NCBI GenBank assembly: GCA_017562135.1
Contig: QEYB01000713.1
Coordinates: 186,001 to 250,000, forward strand
Direction of reading: 5' to 3'
DNA: 64,000 nucleotides
From: Dipylidium caninum
Lineage: Eukaryota > Platyhelminthes > Cestoda > Cyclophyllidea > Dipylidiidae
In this document: piece by piece, positions 12,237 to 26,900 of the stretch
Numbering within the stretch: the stretch's first letter is position 1
Layout of the letters: every line of letters begins with the position of its first letter
The notes under the pieces: generated by a model
What the model saw: only the letters and a program-made list of their open reading frames with translations
The model's database searches: none
What the model was told of the DNA's origin: nothing
Translations under genes and position numbers: made by a program

Positions 12237-14360
12237 TTCAGTATCCAGGCCATTAGGTGGATGAAATGGGGAGCCTCGGCACACAGATACGATCACTAAC
12301 CGGTGAGTAGGTAGGTGATTACACCAAAACCACACGATTTATGACATGCCTGTGAGTCAGCACCTCGACTCGGGCAATCAACGCTATTCTCGCTCTCTCT
12401 CTCTCACACACATTTCACCCTGTCACGAATGCAACACGGAGGCAAAATAATTTCACAAGTGCAAAATCTTAGACCTCCTCTTTGCTTACTTTTTGAGAAG
12501 TCTACCGATATGGGGGCCCAGGATGAAGCGGGAGCACTGCGGTATTTGTCTTGAATGATAAACAAAATCACGAATTGGAGAAGAGGTATCTGCATATTTG
12601 CTGAAACCGGAGTTTTGCAACTTCTTCGTTCAAGCTAACTTAATCTTTTTCTAACATCATATAGATGTTGTAAGTCCCAAGGAAATAGGAATCACGTTTA
12701 CACTAGCGAAAGTTTTCATGCAGACTTGCATTTTGCATGGAAGGGTGGATGAGTCTGGGTACTGATGGGGGATTGAAAGGACTCACGACCCATGGGCCTT
12801 AAAGGCTAAACAGGTGGAAGGAAGAGGAGGAGGAGGGGGAGGAATGGCCGTAGACAGGAAGGAATGGCATGTGCTTGACCGGAACCCACGCCGCCACCTT
12901 GGAAGCCTAATAGACCGAGGCGGCCATAACAGCTAGTTAATAAAAGTTAGACGACTTTTTTACATTGATGTTGTCACCTAACTTGAGTCATTAGGTATCA
13001 AAAAAGAACCTTTTTTAGTAACTTTCAATACAAGTTTCCTTCGAGAAATCGGTGGTTTTGTTTGAGACGCTATGCGAAACCTCGAGTCGTGCTCCCACGG
13101 GGCGTTTTCAACCCCCTGAGAAAGCATGAAGGAAATGTTTGTAGCGGTTGATCGTTGACCTCTAACGGAAAACGGATTATAGCTTTCTAATGATCCGTAA
13201 TATCATTCGAAACTCAAGTAAATTTCAGACAGAACTCATTTTTTAGTGATGGGAAGGAGGAAAAAATTGAGGAAAAATCCTTACAAACAGTTTAAACAAT
13301 TGGCGAAATGGTCTTTCTACTCTCCAGTGCTCCTCCCACGCCGGTGAGCACTCGATTCCGTTGACAATAGAGGAAGTGCATTGTGTAGGTAGTAAACGTG
13401 AAGCCCATTCGAAGTCTGTTCGGTAGAAAAGACTCCTCTGCTACCTGGAGACAAATGAAACAAACGAAATATAATCTTTTTTACCCTCATCCGTTTTATG
13501 CACCATTAAACGCATCAAATCATGTGAATTTCTGAGTAAGTCAGTGACAAATGGGTAATAGCAGGCTACTTCATTTCAGCATACCCAAGCTCATTCTTGG
13601 TGATCTCCGTCTCCGTTCTCTCCCTCTCTCTTTCGCTCTCTTTCTCCATCTCCTTTCCGTAGTTTCTGCCACTTTCAATAGCCTTCTTGGGCCCTTTTCT
13701 CAGCGCCATGACGAATATCCTACGCAAACAGGTTATCTTTGTCTGCTTGGACCGCCTATCACTACCAAATTGGCGTTGGTTGAAAGGAGGACCTCCAATG
13801 TTCACTGCTGCAGTGGTTAATAAGGTGTTTCCAACGCGTCCTCCCGCCTCTTCCCTTCTCCCACAACAAAATAAATCCCCCACATGGGCGCTTCGTTAGG
13901 CCCTCGGAGGGGATTCGGGGATTGGACATCTTGTCCACATTCGAGGTATAACTAATTAGCCGGAAATCAGATGACAAAATGAGGAAAAACACCTTGGCCA
14001 TCGTGTTCCCCAGTGTACCAGTCCCCTTTTCGTTCTCGCCTTTCACGCAACTTCCGTGTGTACTTTTTGTTAATTTCACCTCCTAACAATGTGGAATAAT
14101 CACTGACGCAGATTAAATGGTTGAAAGTGTTCGTAAGGTCAGATTTTATTCCAAGGAGTTCATGTGAGGCCATAAAAGGTGCGATTCGGAAGTTTTGCCC
14201 TATGCGCCAACAGGATAAGCCCCTTGACTCTCATTCATTTGATTCTAATTGTAGAGAAGATGGTTAAAATGGACGGTAAACAGAAAAAAAATAGAAGTCC
14301 GCGGGAGATAATGTAAATTATCTACTTATTCAGGCGCATGTGCCACTATGCCTCTTCTTA

Positions 14361-14468
14361 GCCTCCTCCTCCTCCCTGAGTCCTCCTCCTTCTCCTCCTC
14401 CTCCTCCCTGAGTCCTCCTCCTCCTCCTTCTCCTCCTCCTCCTCCTCCTCCTCCTCCTCCTCCCCTTC
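14361..14468. repeat. TCC array A, with CCTGAGT interruptions
   Basis: A TCC/CTC trinucleotide array interrupted twice by CCTGAGTCC and by CTTC steps. It is closely related to the array at 18461-18560, which carries the same interruption. Confidence 0.9.
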
Positions 14469-15828
14469 CAATGAGGGCGTCGTGACACTGGCACAGGGTG
14501 GAGGAAAGGAAACAGCGTCTCCCGACAACTCGAATGAGTTAAGTGGGACGGTAATCCATCACGTAGTTAAGATGCCTTCTTGATAAATCACCCCAAATTG
14601 CGGATTTATGCGCATTCTGAGATCTGAACGTGGAAAAAGATCGCCTTTTAGCAATGACTTACATAAGTGGTTGCAGGGCATTTTAGTTAGCCCTTCTTAC
14701 CACTGCAGGGCTGACAGGCTGATAGCGGCGGCCAACTCGTCCGACTCCTCTACTGGCCGCCTCAACGGGGCAAGGGAAATGTGAAGTGCCCATAATTCTC
14801 ACCCGTAGTCAACCTGCTAATGTCTGTCGCCATGCCTACATGTGCGTGTCTGGGACTGGGTGCTGTAAGCACGTCTGGCAGTTGCTAGGTGAAAGATGTC
14901 ACGTCACTGTGACGGCGAGAAGTGATTAAAAGGAACTAAATTCGATGAGACACTTGCCTTCTACGCGGTGCCTCCGGGAGAATGTTTCGGCCATCAGAGC
15001 AGCATGTTAAAGGCTTCAAGGGAGACTCCATTGACGCTTGTCTCGGTGAATTTTCTTGGTGTGACTACCAGTGCCAATATCCAGCCTTCTTCATTGTTCT
15101 CCATCCCCCCGACAGTGATACCGCAATCTACGGAGCCACTGGAAGCCCCTCCCTCTTTCCTGGCCGCCTTCAACACCAACTTCACCCGACGATGTTGGCG
15201 TTTGCCTCTTTGACGAAATGTCCACCCCCAGCCCTGCAACCTCCCGTCAGGTGTCGAGGTGAAGGGCTCTAGTTTGTGGCGAAATGAGGAAACATCCCTC
15301 GTACTCGAAATCACCCGAGTTGATAAGTGAAGCATGTGACTGCTCCGCACCTGAGGCAGATTCACACTCCTCACCCCCATATGCTGATAGTGGAGATTTT
15401 ACGCCAAAAATAGTCTTCCATGAGTGAAAAGTGGCATCTGCGAAGGAAATAAATGGGCTTTAAGTCAATCACTCGGGTCCTCATATATAAGATCTGTGCG
15501 ATTTCCACTTGCACAGCCATAGAGAAGCAGATGAATAAGGAAAGACCGAGGAGTCAATCGAGTTGGCCTTCCATTTGTGAGCTTATCCACCACACATCCA
15601 TCAATCCGAGCAAACGAAGGTGCTTATGGGACCGAGGAAGAAGGCAGTAAATGGTAAGGCAAAAGAGCGGAGGAGGAGGAGTAGAGTAAGTGGGTGGGTG
15701 GGGGGCAAATTATGAGCAGCGAATAGGAAAATAAGAACTAGTGGAGCAGATGCGCATTTCCCACTGTTGTCGTCGCCTGCACACTGCTCGCTTTTTTGGA
15801 CGCGCGGCTCAGCTTTCCCCCACCACCG

Positions 15829-15840
15829 CCCCCCCCCCCC
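15829..15840. repeat. Poly-C run
   Basis: Twelve consecutive Cs inside a longer pyrimidine-rich stretch (15813-15905). Confidence 0.85.
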
Positions 15841-18460
15841 GGTTTCCCTTCTTCCCCCTTCCCCCGCCCTTCATCCACTGCCTCCTCCACCTCCTTCTCC
15901 TCTGGCTGCTTACTGTCTACCCAACTGACAGGCATTTCCTTCCACCGTCCGTCCTCGAGAATCGCGCCAATTGCACGTGCGTCTGTTTCATCACAGCGAA
16001 GCAGCCAGTCCATTCGCGCTGACCCCCGGGGACCGAAAGGAAGGCGGAAATATACGCCAGATGAATGTGCAATGTCTGCATCCTTGTGGAAAGTGATAAA
16101 GTGGATTAACATTTACACATAACAAATTATACCATCGGCCCGCTGGCCAAAACTACGTGAGCATCCATTGAGGGGAGGGAGAAGATTTAAAACCGCGAGA
16201 TGTACGAAACATTGAGTGGCATCGCAGCACGAATGTTTAGAAAATTGGTATGAAAAATGTTCTCGCTATTACGGTAGCTTTATGAAATCCCTACGGAACT
16301 GCCTCCAACAATAAATCTTCTACCGTAACAAAATGCCGAAGAAAAAACCATCATGGTGATAGAATATCGGAGGAAAAGGTCAGGACGAGGCACCTCTTAA
16401 ACGAAAATATCACCTGTATCCGTGTGAACGAAGTGATCGTTAAAAGCCTTCAGGCCCTGAGTGGTTCACTGGTTGTCACCCCACTTTGCTTGGGTGTAAA
16501 CAAATCCACCGCTACGTTCAAATAAAGGAGTAGCGCATTAGTCGGGCAATTGGCCCATTGTTTTCCTTTTAGCACACCAGTTGACGGCATCCGAGAGCTG
16601 AGTCTCCAAACCCCCGCAGGGCGAAAGGCGTCCACCATCCCCATAAATGTGTATGCGACTAATTTGACAGGGAACATCAGGGAAGCCCAAGTTTTTCTCA
16701 TTTGTCAACTGGAAATACACCATCGCCACTCCAAGATGGTAAAATCTGTGTTCTTTTGGGAGGAGGGCATAGTCTGCCAACTCAAAATGACCTCCTCAAT
16801 TACCAGTTTAAATCGTCACTGACGCTTTGAGGTGTGTGTGATCTGTTAATTGGCCGGAGAGATTTAAAGGTGGCTCCAGTTGCCAAAACGCAGCCAACAC
16901 ACCATCAAAGCGGAAATCCCATCAACTCTGATCTGATGTGGCGTCGAGAGTGGATGCAATTAATGATCTTGTTTGCCACGATTGTACCTTTTGACACTTC
17001 CAACATCACACATACAAACACACATACATACACACACATCTTGGCCCGACCCAACTCACATTTGCACAAAGTCCCGCAGCGCCGATGTTTACATTGACCA
17101 GAGGTCAGATCACAGTTGCCGCAATGTTTGTTCCCCTCGTCACCTGCGCGCCAAGAAGGCGGAAACACGGCCTGAGCCATACCCGTCAACTTGTGGTTGT
17201 GAGAAGATCTGCAACGCCAACTATTCTAAACTGTCAATTTCACACAAACACACACGCACACACACACACACGTGCGGCCGGTGAAGTGCTGAGGCACGTG
17301 AAATGTATAATAGGGTGAAAAGTGTTCTCGCGGTGATCGGTGTCAGGACCCTGAATTCCAAGGCGTCACTTTCTCCGTTTGACGTAGGCCGCCTGAGGAA
17401 TATTCCATTGAGGGTGTGATGCTTGCGATTAAATGACACTCCGCCTAGAGATTACACTCTATGCAAGCAGGGCGGGAGTGGGAATGGCGAGTTTCGGGGT
17501 TCCTTCATCTTTTAGAAACTCCGTCGTCTCGCTCATTACATGCAACTATGCTGGAGGAAATATGGTACTTCCGCTTTGGAGGAGTCTAATTATTCCTTCG
17601 GTGGACTTCGTTCCGCCAATGCTGAGACGCTGAATTCCAGAAGTAATCGGCCTTGAATCGAGGCCGTAGTCAAAAGTACCATTGAGGACGATTGTCTCGA
17701 AGCCTTCAAGCGCTCTCAAATAGACTATGTGTGACAGAATTTCCAAGTTAACAATAACATTTGGCAGTAACGTGGCTTTCATTGCCTCATGTGGTCCTCA
17801 TCGTCTAAATACGGACGCTAAAGTACACCACAGCCGTGGTAAAAGTATACCCACTCAGTTCATCTTTCTCATACGTGGAACTTAATCCAACCAATAAAAC
17901 TCTGTGGATGCATTCTCCTACAACTTCCACAAGTTGTCCCCTACCTCGAAATAGAGAATTTCTCCATAATTTGTACGTAAATTACCAAGAGTAACTCAAG
18001 TCGTAGGTTTCGTGGCGTCTGCAAAAGGCCTAATACACACAGGGTTTAGTCAGGAAGGACATTTGATGCGTTTGAAGAAATTTTGTATTTGCCACAACGA
18101 TTAGCAGTAGTAAATAAAGCTATTACGAGAGGTAAATTACGAAGAATTTAAGTAAAGGGGATCAAATTCACCAAAACATCTGGGAAGGTTTGGTTTCACC
18201 TCGGTATCTCCACAACAAGTTTTTATTACTGTTTGGCAGGAGGAAATTCTCCCTGTATTCCTCATCCGATCAAAATTTTGCAACTTTGTCAGACAAGGTC
18301 TCTTGTCTGGATTGTCGATAGTCAAACCATCCACAAGATCGAGAAATCCAAGGGTAACGTTCATATATTCTGTGGTAAAATACAGGAAATAATATAAGGG
18401 TTTGATGATCAATCGCAGATGGTCAACGTTTAAAGTAAGCTTTGCTCCACCTCCCTTCCA

Positions 18461-18560
18461 CTCCTCAGTCTCCTCCTCCTCCTTCTCCTCCTCCTCCTTC
18501 TCCTCCTCCTCCTCCTCCTCCTCCTCCTCCCTGAGTCCTCCCTGACTCCTCCTCCCTCTC
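18461..18560. repeat. TCC array B, with CCTGAGT/CCTGACT interruptions
   Basis: A TCC trinucleotide array with the same TTC and CCTGAGTCC interruptions as array A about 4.1 kb to the left, in the same orientation. Confidence 0.9.
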
Positions 18561-21500
18561 CAATGTCACAAGTAGGTTGGTTTTTTTATCTATGTCCCCT
18601 TCCTAGTAGAAATGCAACATGCAATTACATTAGAGAGTCTAAATAGGAAAATTTAAAGTTTTCAAACACATTCGGGTTGCATTGACGTTATGATCAAATT
18701 CAGGGAGATTCGCATTCCGTACAGCGTTGGGAGGAAAAGAATGAAGCCGGGAAGGCTTCAATCTTGCAGGTAATCCAAGTCCTAATTGCCGGTGGCAGTG
18801 GGGATCCAATGTGGATTTACTAAAACTGCAATGCAGTACTGGCTACAACATCGCGAACCTCTCAGGAGATTTCTGTGATTTCAAAAGGTTACAAGAGTTA
18901 ACAGTAGATCAGCTTGTATTTCATCTATATGGCGAATCAGCGGTAGGAGCAGACCGTCAGCTGCACTAGTTCGCAAACGTACAGGGGAATGGAATATTGG
19001 GGTGGCAGGAGGAACGGTCACTCCACTCCTCTCCCTCTGCCCCCTCCGCCCTCCCCCCCACCATCCCCCTCTCTGCTCCCTCTGCCCCTTCCCCTGCCCT
19101 CCGCGTGGGGCAAGGAGAAGCGGCAGTTAGTCAGCAGAAGTGTCACTCGCCTTCCACGACAGAAGGTGCACCAACAAGTCTTAAACTTCACTTATCCTCT
19201 TCCTTTACACGCTTATTTTAACTTTTAGATTCTTGACGAAAGTTCTACTGAAAAATTGTACAATAAACTCGATGAAATGCAATGCACCGTATACAAAGTG
19301 GGGGGAGGGAGGAGTTTCTCCCGCGCCTGGACATTTTATGGAATAGTAAACAGCATTGACAACACAGATTTATTTGGCCTTCCATGATTTCCCTTTAAGG
19401 CTAGATTATTTCGAACCTAACTGCTTTTCGAGTGAATATATGTACAACTTTTTACTATTTCGAACATCAGTGATCATGAATATGGACACAGGAGGGGATA
19501 ACAACAGCAAAAAGGAATAACCCTTGTTTTCTCGAGTGATTGAGCAATCGTACACAAAACCACTTCATTATTTTGGCCCGTTCGGGAATAAAGGAATGTG
19601 AAAACTATTAATAAGGCGGAAGGGGGGGGGAGGGAAGACATGCAGAGGCAATTTATTCTGCAGAAACGATATGACTGCCCACTCACACACATTTGGGAGG
19701 CTCAGCAATAACGCTGAGGCAGTATGATGAATAGTTGGATTGAAATATCAAAACTACTTGACCGTAGACGTTAACGTAAAGTGAATTACTCGTAAACACT
19801 CGATGTCCCCGTCTCAGACAAAAAACTCGGTCATTACAGGGTAACTTTGTGTGTCATGTAGACATTCTTGTTTCGAGAGTGAGTCTCCTTCCTACTTAGT
19901 GGGTGAACGACCTCGCGATGGACACGACAATCGCCTTCTTCGGTACTTGAGGCAGCTTTTTTTATTTTAATTAAATTCGAATTAGGCAAAAGCTTAGTGA
20001 AACAGCGAAGGCGGAAAGGGGAGTATGTATTCTCCAACCCTGACACCATTTTAAGAATCAAAAATATTTACTCTACCACGTAAATGATAGATAAATTTCT
20101 AAGTAGTAAATTAGGAGCCTTTGTCAAAACACTTAGACATGTGATAGCAACTGTTTGTCTTGCCACCAATGTCGCAGTTGTGACCCCCAAGTAAATGACC
20201 CTTTCAGTGTATTCTGCTGTATAGTCGGCTGTGTATGTCTGATTCTTGGGTTAACTCCACAGATCCGTCTGACTACTGTCAATAAGACGCCTTTTATTGG
20301 ATGTCAGAAATGACGGACGACAGAGCCGCGGGGGAAGGGGCTGCGGCGCTGGGGAGAAGGAGGCAAATACATTTAAGCTAGTTTCCATTCTGACTTAAAG
20401 TCGCTCCAACTTTAAAGTTTATTCGGTATAGAATGGAAGGAAAGTGCATTGACTGCACTTCAACGCCCTTTTGATTAGGCGCCTGATCGATTATTGGCCC
20501 ACGCGAAAGAAATCGATAATGCTCTGGCGACTGGCGACTGAAGGAAGGATTGACTACGTGAAGTACTCGCAATATTGGTAAGATTAAAACCCGAGGTGAA
20601 GATTGTTTTCAGTGAAGATTGAACAGTTTGTAGGTGGGGAAACGGAGGATCAAACAAACATCAATCATGAAATGTCCTGCCATTCAAAAGAAATGGTTAT
20701 TTTCTCCGATTGGTATGTTTCAATCAAGGAAAGTTCATTGAAGGAAATTAAGTGGAATGGTCGCCCAAGCTGCATGCTTCATTTCACGGCAATCTTAAAA
20801 AAGTGGCAACACCACTTTCGCAATCAGTGAACAATTTGGGGGAGGTCCTTTTAATACCGCCCTTACTTTGTCCCCTAAGCAATGATTATGATGACTTTTG
20901 AATAATTCACAGTCTGTTTGGCCAGCAGTAACGCAGGTATTAAAAGTTCAAAGCATGACATCTACCGACGGACTGACTGAGAGAGTTGACCCTGTCCCAC
21001 GTCTACCTCCTTTCGAAGAACGATTAGATATCGCAGAACTGAGATTTTTGGTTTTATGGCTTCCTTTTCTCTCCTCTCACCTCAACACAGGGGGAGAGGA
21101 GAGATAAGGTAAATGATTCTCCCCTTTTGACGGCATTTTTGGCTAATCGGGCGATTTTAACCTCCATAACAGTGAAATTCACTCTTACATCCTCCATTGC
21201 AGGAATAACCTCGACTAATTCACCTAATCATACATTCACTGTGGAATATGGTGCCAAATATGTTGCGACGAATGCTGTCTACAAGACAGCAACAGTCAAA
21301 ATTCAGTCGGGTAGATACTCGACAAGGTGAATGAGAAGGCAACAAACTGTTACCAGCGAATGAATCCCCAGCCTACGCATTTGGCGTATTATCTATCCTG
21401 TGTCACATAATAAAGCATTCTCGTCTTCTGGCTAGCATTCTTTAAACGCAACGCTAGTTTCTCTTCATATTGCTCAATTTCTATGTTAAGCTCTAATGGA

Positions 21501-23562
21501 GCGAGTTATCACACGCATGCAGTTCAGGTGTGAGACCAATGCAGTCGGCAACCAGGCGTAATTTGCATTTCAAATGTCGTCTGATCCTCCAGTCTATATT
21601 GTAGTTTGTGTTGTATAACTGTGTCAAAATGGTCTTTGCGCAGAAATGAGTGGCTCAAACAAAAAACATTTTCGTTAGAAAAATTTCCTCCCCTATGCTT
21701 CGGTGTAGAATACCCACTATTATTTAATGTATGTACAGAAAGACTGTCATGATTGCGTAACAGGTTAACATGTGGGGAAACTCATCTTAAGCGTTTGTGG
21801 TGACCTTGAAATCTTGTTCACTCCACCAATAGGATTGCAGGGGATGGTTTACATTCAGTATCATAAGACGTAATGAGGCTTCTGTGGAGGACCGCGAAAT
21901 CGACTTTCCTCCATCCAAGGCGTTTGTATGAAACAATAGCGATGAAGTACCGCCATATCTAAATAGGCTAGTGGAATGATTTAGCGGGATGTTTTCATTA
22001 CAAAAGTCTATCTCGCTATGGTGTCTCATTCGATGACGCCGGAATAAGCACAAAATGGATTTCCACGTCTATTCTCATGTGCATGGGAGCATTTTTTCAC
22101 TTACCTTTCATAATTGTCGTAAAATAATTTATTTATTTATTAAAGTAATTAGACGCGATTGTAATGGAGTCCATTCGAGCTTACTTAGAGACTGTCTGTT
22201 GTAAGCTAGAAACTAATTCTTCGAAAAAGGAGGTTTCCATGGCTCTCAATTATAAAAGCCTCATTAATTTCGTCCTAAAATGAAATCTGCCCCACTTTAT
22301 GGCAAATACATATAAATGAGAATCATCTGTAATCCCCCCAAAGTGTATTTCAATGAAAGCAACATTGAGTGAAAAACAACTCCTTTACCATATTTTTCCG
22401 GCGAAAGTGGATCGACGCATTGACCTCTTCAGCGGAGCCTGATTTGCATAAGCAGTCCCTATCGCCTCAGGTCAGCTACAACCTCTTCTTCCACCTTGAA
22501 GTGACCTTACCACTCCGTTCATCGTCGCCGACTAGAATGCATGAGTGTAGCCAGGGAAATCCAAAAAGAGCTTGGATAAGTTAGAGAAATAGCCACCCTG
22601 CCACCTAGTGTTTCTCTGGAATGAACTACATTATTCACTGAGGCAGCCACCAAACAGCAAATGTGTCACTTAACTTGACGCCCATGGTAAAAAGATTTCC
22701 TCCTTCTGATGCGTTTTGACTACAGGAACGCACTTGTCCCCTCCTCCCGATGGCAAACTTATCATTAAAAGTAGTAGAAGTAGCAAAAGTTGAGTGCCTA
22801 ACAGACGATTTCCCAGTCCTCCTCCCTGAACATCATCAATTAAGGAAATACACCACGCCCTCAAATTTTGACTCATTGTCATAAACTCAGGTGAATAATC
22901 ACATCTTAGTTACGCAAACTCAACACTTTAACGACTTTTTACCTGAGTAATTCTTTACGTCAGAACGGCTTTCTTCGCTTGGAATGCAGATTACCAGGGC
23001 ACTTTCTTGACTCCCCTTTCTCTTCTTTTGCGCAAGCAAATAAAACTGAAAGCGCGGAAATTCGTTCTCTCATTGGCAAGTGATCTACTCCGGTTTAACC
23101 TCTTTCTCTTCCAAACACCCTCATTGTTCAAACATCCTGTTTTAATGTCACCAAGACTAGGGAAGTAGAATGTGTGTTTTCATTTAGGCGAGAATGTCTC
23201 CATTTCCCTCATTTTTGTAATTAAACGTATAAGCTCGCGTCGTGCTGTTGATAAACCATTTAGGATTTGCTAATTTTGCATTGGAAATAATATTTCCCCC
23301 ATTATTTTTAACGCTGGCGATCTAAAGTAAATCCATTTAATCTCTTTCTCCGTTAACTAAGGAGTTGGACCGGGACCTGAGTTCACCCTTTTTTACTCTT
23401 ACGTGCCTGCTCTCCTGCTACTTAGAGAAATCTCCTAAATAACTGCTTATAATGCATTGGGTCATAGTTCCAGGGTCTCGCGAAGTTGTCATCGTGTAGC
23501 TGACGTAGAAAAGTGTACCTAGATTGTTGTTTACCCCAACAACCCAACTGGGTGTGTATAAA

Positions 23563-23582
23563 TGTGTGTGTGTGTGTGTGTG
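23563..23582. repeat. (TG)n microsatellite
   Basis: About ten TG units. Confidence 0.9.
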
Positions 23583-23963
23583 GTGCGTCGAGTCCCTTGC
23601 CAAAGTCTACGTCGATTGCAATTCATACACCTTATTGGCAACATAAAGACAAGAAGGCAACCCCTTTCCTCGCATATGGGCTTAGAAAATGCGACGCAAA
23701 TTAGGAGATTGCGGGCTGGGTATATGAAATTAGGCACTTTACTAAACTCCATCCTTTCCTAGCAGTATTTTGCTGGTTTTTTCAAGGACTTCGTCTTTAA
23801 ACTTGTAATTCTCCTCCGCCCGAAGAGACAATGCGTGTTTAGAAGTTCACCTACAAGGAAAATTCCCTCGCTTTGCCTTCGCACATGGATCTGTAGTCAA
23901 GCTTATGAGCACACATTTATCGATTTTTCATTAAAATATCAATTGGGTCCGCAATTTTAGACG

Positions 23964-23980
23964 CGTGCGTGCGTGCGTGC
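23964..23980. repeat. CGTG tetranucleotide repeat
   Basis: About four tandem CGTG units, alternating purine-pyrimidine. Confidence 0.75.
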
Positions 23981-26900
23981 ATAATTGCGGGTACGTGGTG
24001 CACGGTTGCGAGTTGACGCACTCAATAATTTTGCCCTTTTTATTTGTGGATACGTGTTGGGGGTCCCGCCATCAACATCCAGTTAAGACAAATAACTGTC
24101 ATTCGAGGTCGCGGAGTTGTACCTCTTAATGGTTTACATTCAAAATTTGCGTAAAGAAGGGAGACGAAATTGTTAATCCGGTGGATAAGAATTTTTGGTT
24201 TAATGACGTCGTTTCCTGCTGAGAAAATAAGTGAATGACTTCCCATGTCCGCCGTTAAACTGCAACCTATCGTAAATGGTGTAATTGGTAAGAAAAAGCC
24301 GAAAACACTGGTGTAAAAGTGGAATCTTTACTTCAAAGAAGGTATATTTATGGTGTACTTACCATGTCGTGTCCGGAAAAGCAAAAACTGTACATATGCG
24401 CGGATGGAGAATATGACTTCGCTGTCCGCAGTCGCAACTACTGAAAATCTCGCACTTTTGGAATCGTTTACTGACCTCTTCGCAAAGGGCCGCTGCGACT
24501 ACGATTTTGACAACTATGGCACATTCATTCATCCCAAATGATGTTAAATTAAAATATTGTTGAATAAAGACCCTTTTTTGTGTAATAAACTTAAAGGCTT
24601 GCAAAAACTATTGCCATCTTCCAGCAGTCACGAGCATTTACTGTTATAAGTAGTGGTTGAAGTACACTTCGGCCACGGTCTAATTCATCTAAATTTCTCA
24701 ACAATTTGAAAAGATCACATCTTTTTCGTGGGGAGAAAAAACGCGAAGTTTTATTAATTTTATTAGTTCTTTCTGCCCTTGGGTGTGTTAGCTGTGGATT
24801 TTTTAGTGGATGTCGAGGAGATTCAAGCCAGGTAAAACCTACTATAAAATACCTAGGAAGGAAGTGACTAATAAATCCCTTAAAATCTATTATCATTAAG
24901 GACTTAAATAGTTTTCGACAGTTGTCGCTGAAGTGCTGTCAAGGGCTGCTCTCAAGGCAGGTCGAGAGGCTGGAAGCACAATTTTTGCACTTTCTTTTAT
25001 AGCCTTAAAAAACTCTGCTCTGTTCTAAATTCGGCTTTCCAGCCGAAGCTATGACTCCATTTTACGTGTCTTTCACCACTACCAGAAGCTTTTAACGAGG
25101 GTATTTGTGCAATTACAGACTTTATAATGCTTTCGAGGGACAATTCAAAGGGGGTACACTGAGATGACATTTAAAATGCTAAATCCCCAAATTCATCAAA
25201 CATACACACGCCTTTCAGCCTACATCGCCGAGTGTTTGAGCGGTGAAGTGAGAAATTCGTTGTGAGGTCACGCTCATCTCAAATTCTCACGCTCATGTGA
25301 GCCAAAGGTGGAGTTGAGTTGATTGAGAACAGGCCTGTGGTGTAAGACGATAAGGAAGTTTAATGAAAATACGAGGCGGTGGATGTGAAGAGGATTTCAC
25401 TCTCACTAACCTCGTCTTCATGACAATTCATTAGTCTTCTCACTTGTAAACGATAGTCCTAATTTACTTATCTCAATTCGAAAGTCACATAAAGCGAGAG
25501 TTGGACTGGAGGAACTTTAAAATAGGCAAAAGGTAATTAGAGCAATTAGTCGTCCATTTGCGGAGATCAGAGGATCTGAATCGCGGAGGTGGCTCGTTTT
25601 TCGTATTCTCTCCAGAGAAGACAAGGGGGGAAGAGCATCATCTCCTTTCCGCCTACCTGCAGCCTCGTCCTCTCTCCTGGCAGAGGAATACTTAGTTGAA
25701 CATTGTTTCCTCATTCCAAATCTGCCTCATCCGCGTCCCTGCCTTCGTTCCTCTCCCCACCCCGGCGTTCTCCCCGTCAGCCATCCTCCCGTGCGGCCAG
25801 GAGAGGCTCGTTGTTGGTCAAAATCGGGCCTATTTAAGAAAATGCAGCCACAATTGTTAAATGAGACATTTCCTCACATCAGACACTTGCACAACAACAC
25901 GCATTGACACTTGACTTCGGTGTCATCACGGCCTGACCCTGTCACTTTCTTTTACTGAACAAATTTGTGATTAGTAAACCAAACACCACAAGAATGTCCC
26001 TCATGAAGAACGATTCGGTAGACAGAGTCATTTCACCGAAAGAGGGTACACAAAATTGGCAATGGTAGATACACGGTTCCGCTCGAACAACCATGGAACA
26101 AGAGGCTTTTCGGGTCATCTGGCCTCTACGAAGGCTTTCGGCACGCCACACAGCGTGCGAGCTGAGCCATTTGTTGTCAAGACTTCTTATTGTCTCGACA
26201 ACGGCTAATTTCGTTCATTAATAATTGACCAACCTGGACAATGAGGCGGGGAACGGAGGGGAGGGGGGAGGCTGAAAGGCGGGCGGCGCGTAACCGACTA
26301 CTCATTGTCCACTTTTATTAGCAGAGGGCAGCATTTATGGTGCTTACGTGAACAGATGGGCCGTGGGAGAACGCAATTATCTCAAGTGGGATGTGACCAA
26401 ACACGTAAATTGACAAGAGATGGCTTAAGCGTCCTTTTCAGTTGGATTTTGTTAAAATTTTACCACTTTTGAAAAATAAGGCCCCATATGGCAATGTGAA
26501 AACGCTAATCTCTCGCAGGTCTGAGAAAAATGCAGTTGATCTGTGGGATGAAGTCGAAGTGGACGCAGGTGAACTGAATGTCGTTTGGTTTGACAATGCC
26601 GGTGACAATGGCGCGAAAGGTCTGAGCTCTCGAGGAGCATGGCGTCATGGCTCATTCCTGCGTAAAAAGAACTGTTATTCCAGAAGTTCCTTGCCGGTGG
26701 CACGGCTTTGTTGCCAAAGGCATTGGAACAGTGGAATTCTTACGGTTAAACCTGTGCAGTAAACATCTTTTCACTGTGTGCCTTCGTCTTATTTTGAGGG
26801 TCACAGGCAGGAGGACGAATTCGTTGATGAGTTTCACAGAGTTGGTGTTCCACAAGCCTTCCACAACGTACCGATGTTATTGTTATTGGTTGCAAAGAGC

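Larger units (their letters stand above)
9807..23562. other. Gene-free by inspection, apart from simple repeats
   Basis: No open frame here exceeds about 130 codons, and none shows a domain I recognise. Repeats are listed separately. AT content rises between about 11.4 and 23 kb, with many stop codons in all frames. Short multi-exon coding segments cannot be excluded by eye. Confidence 0.55.
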
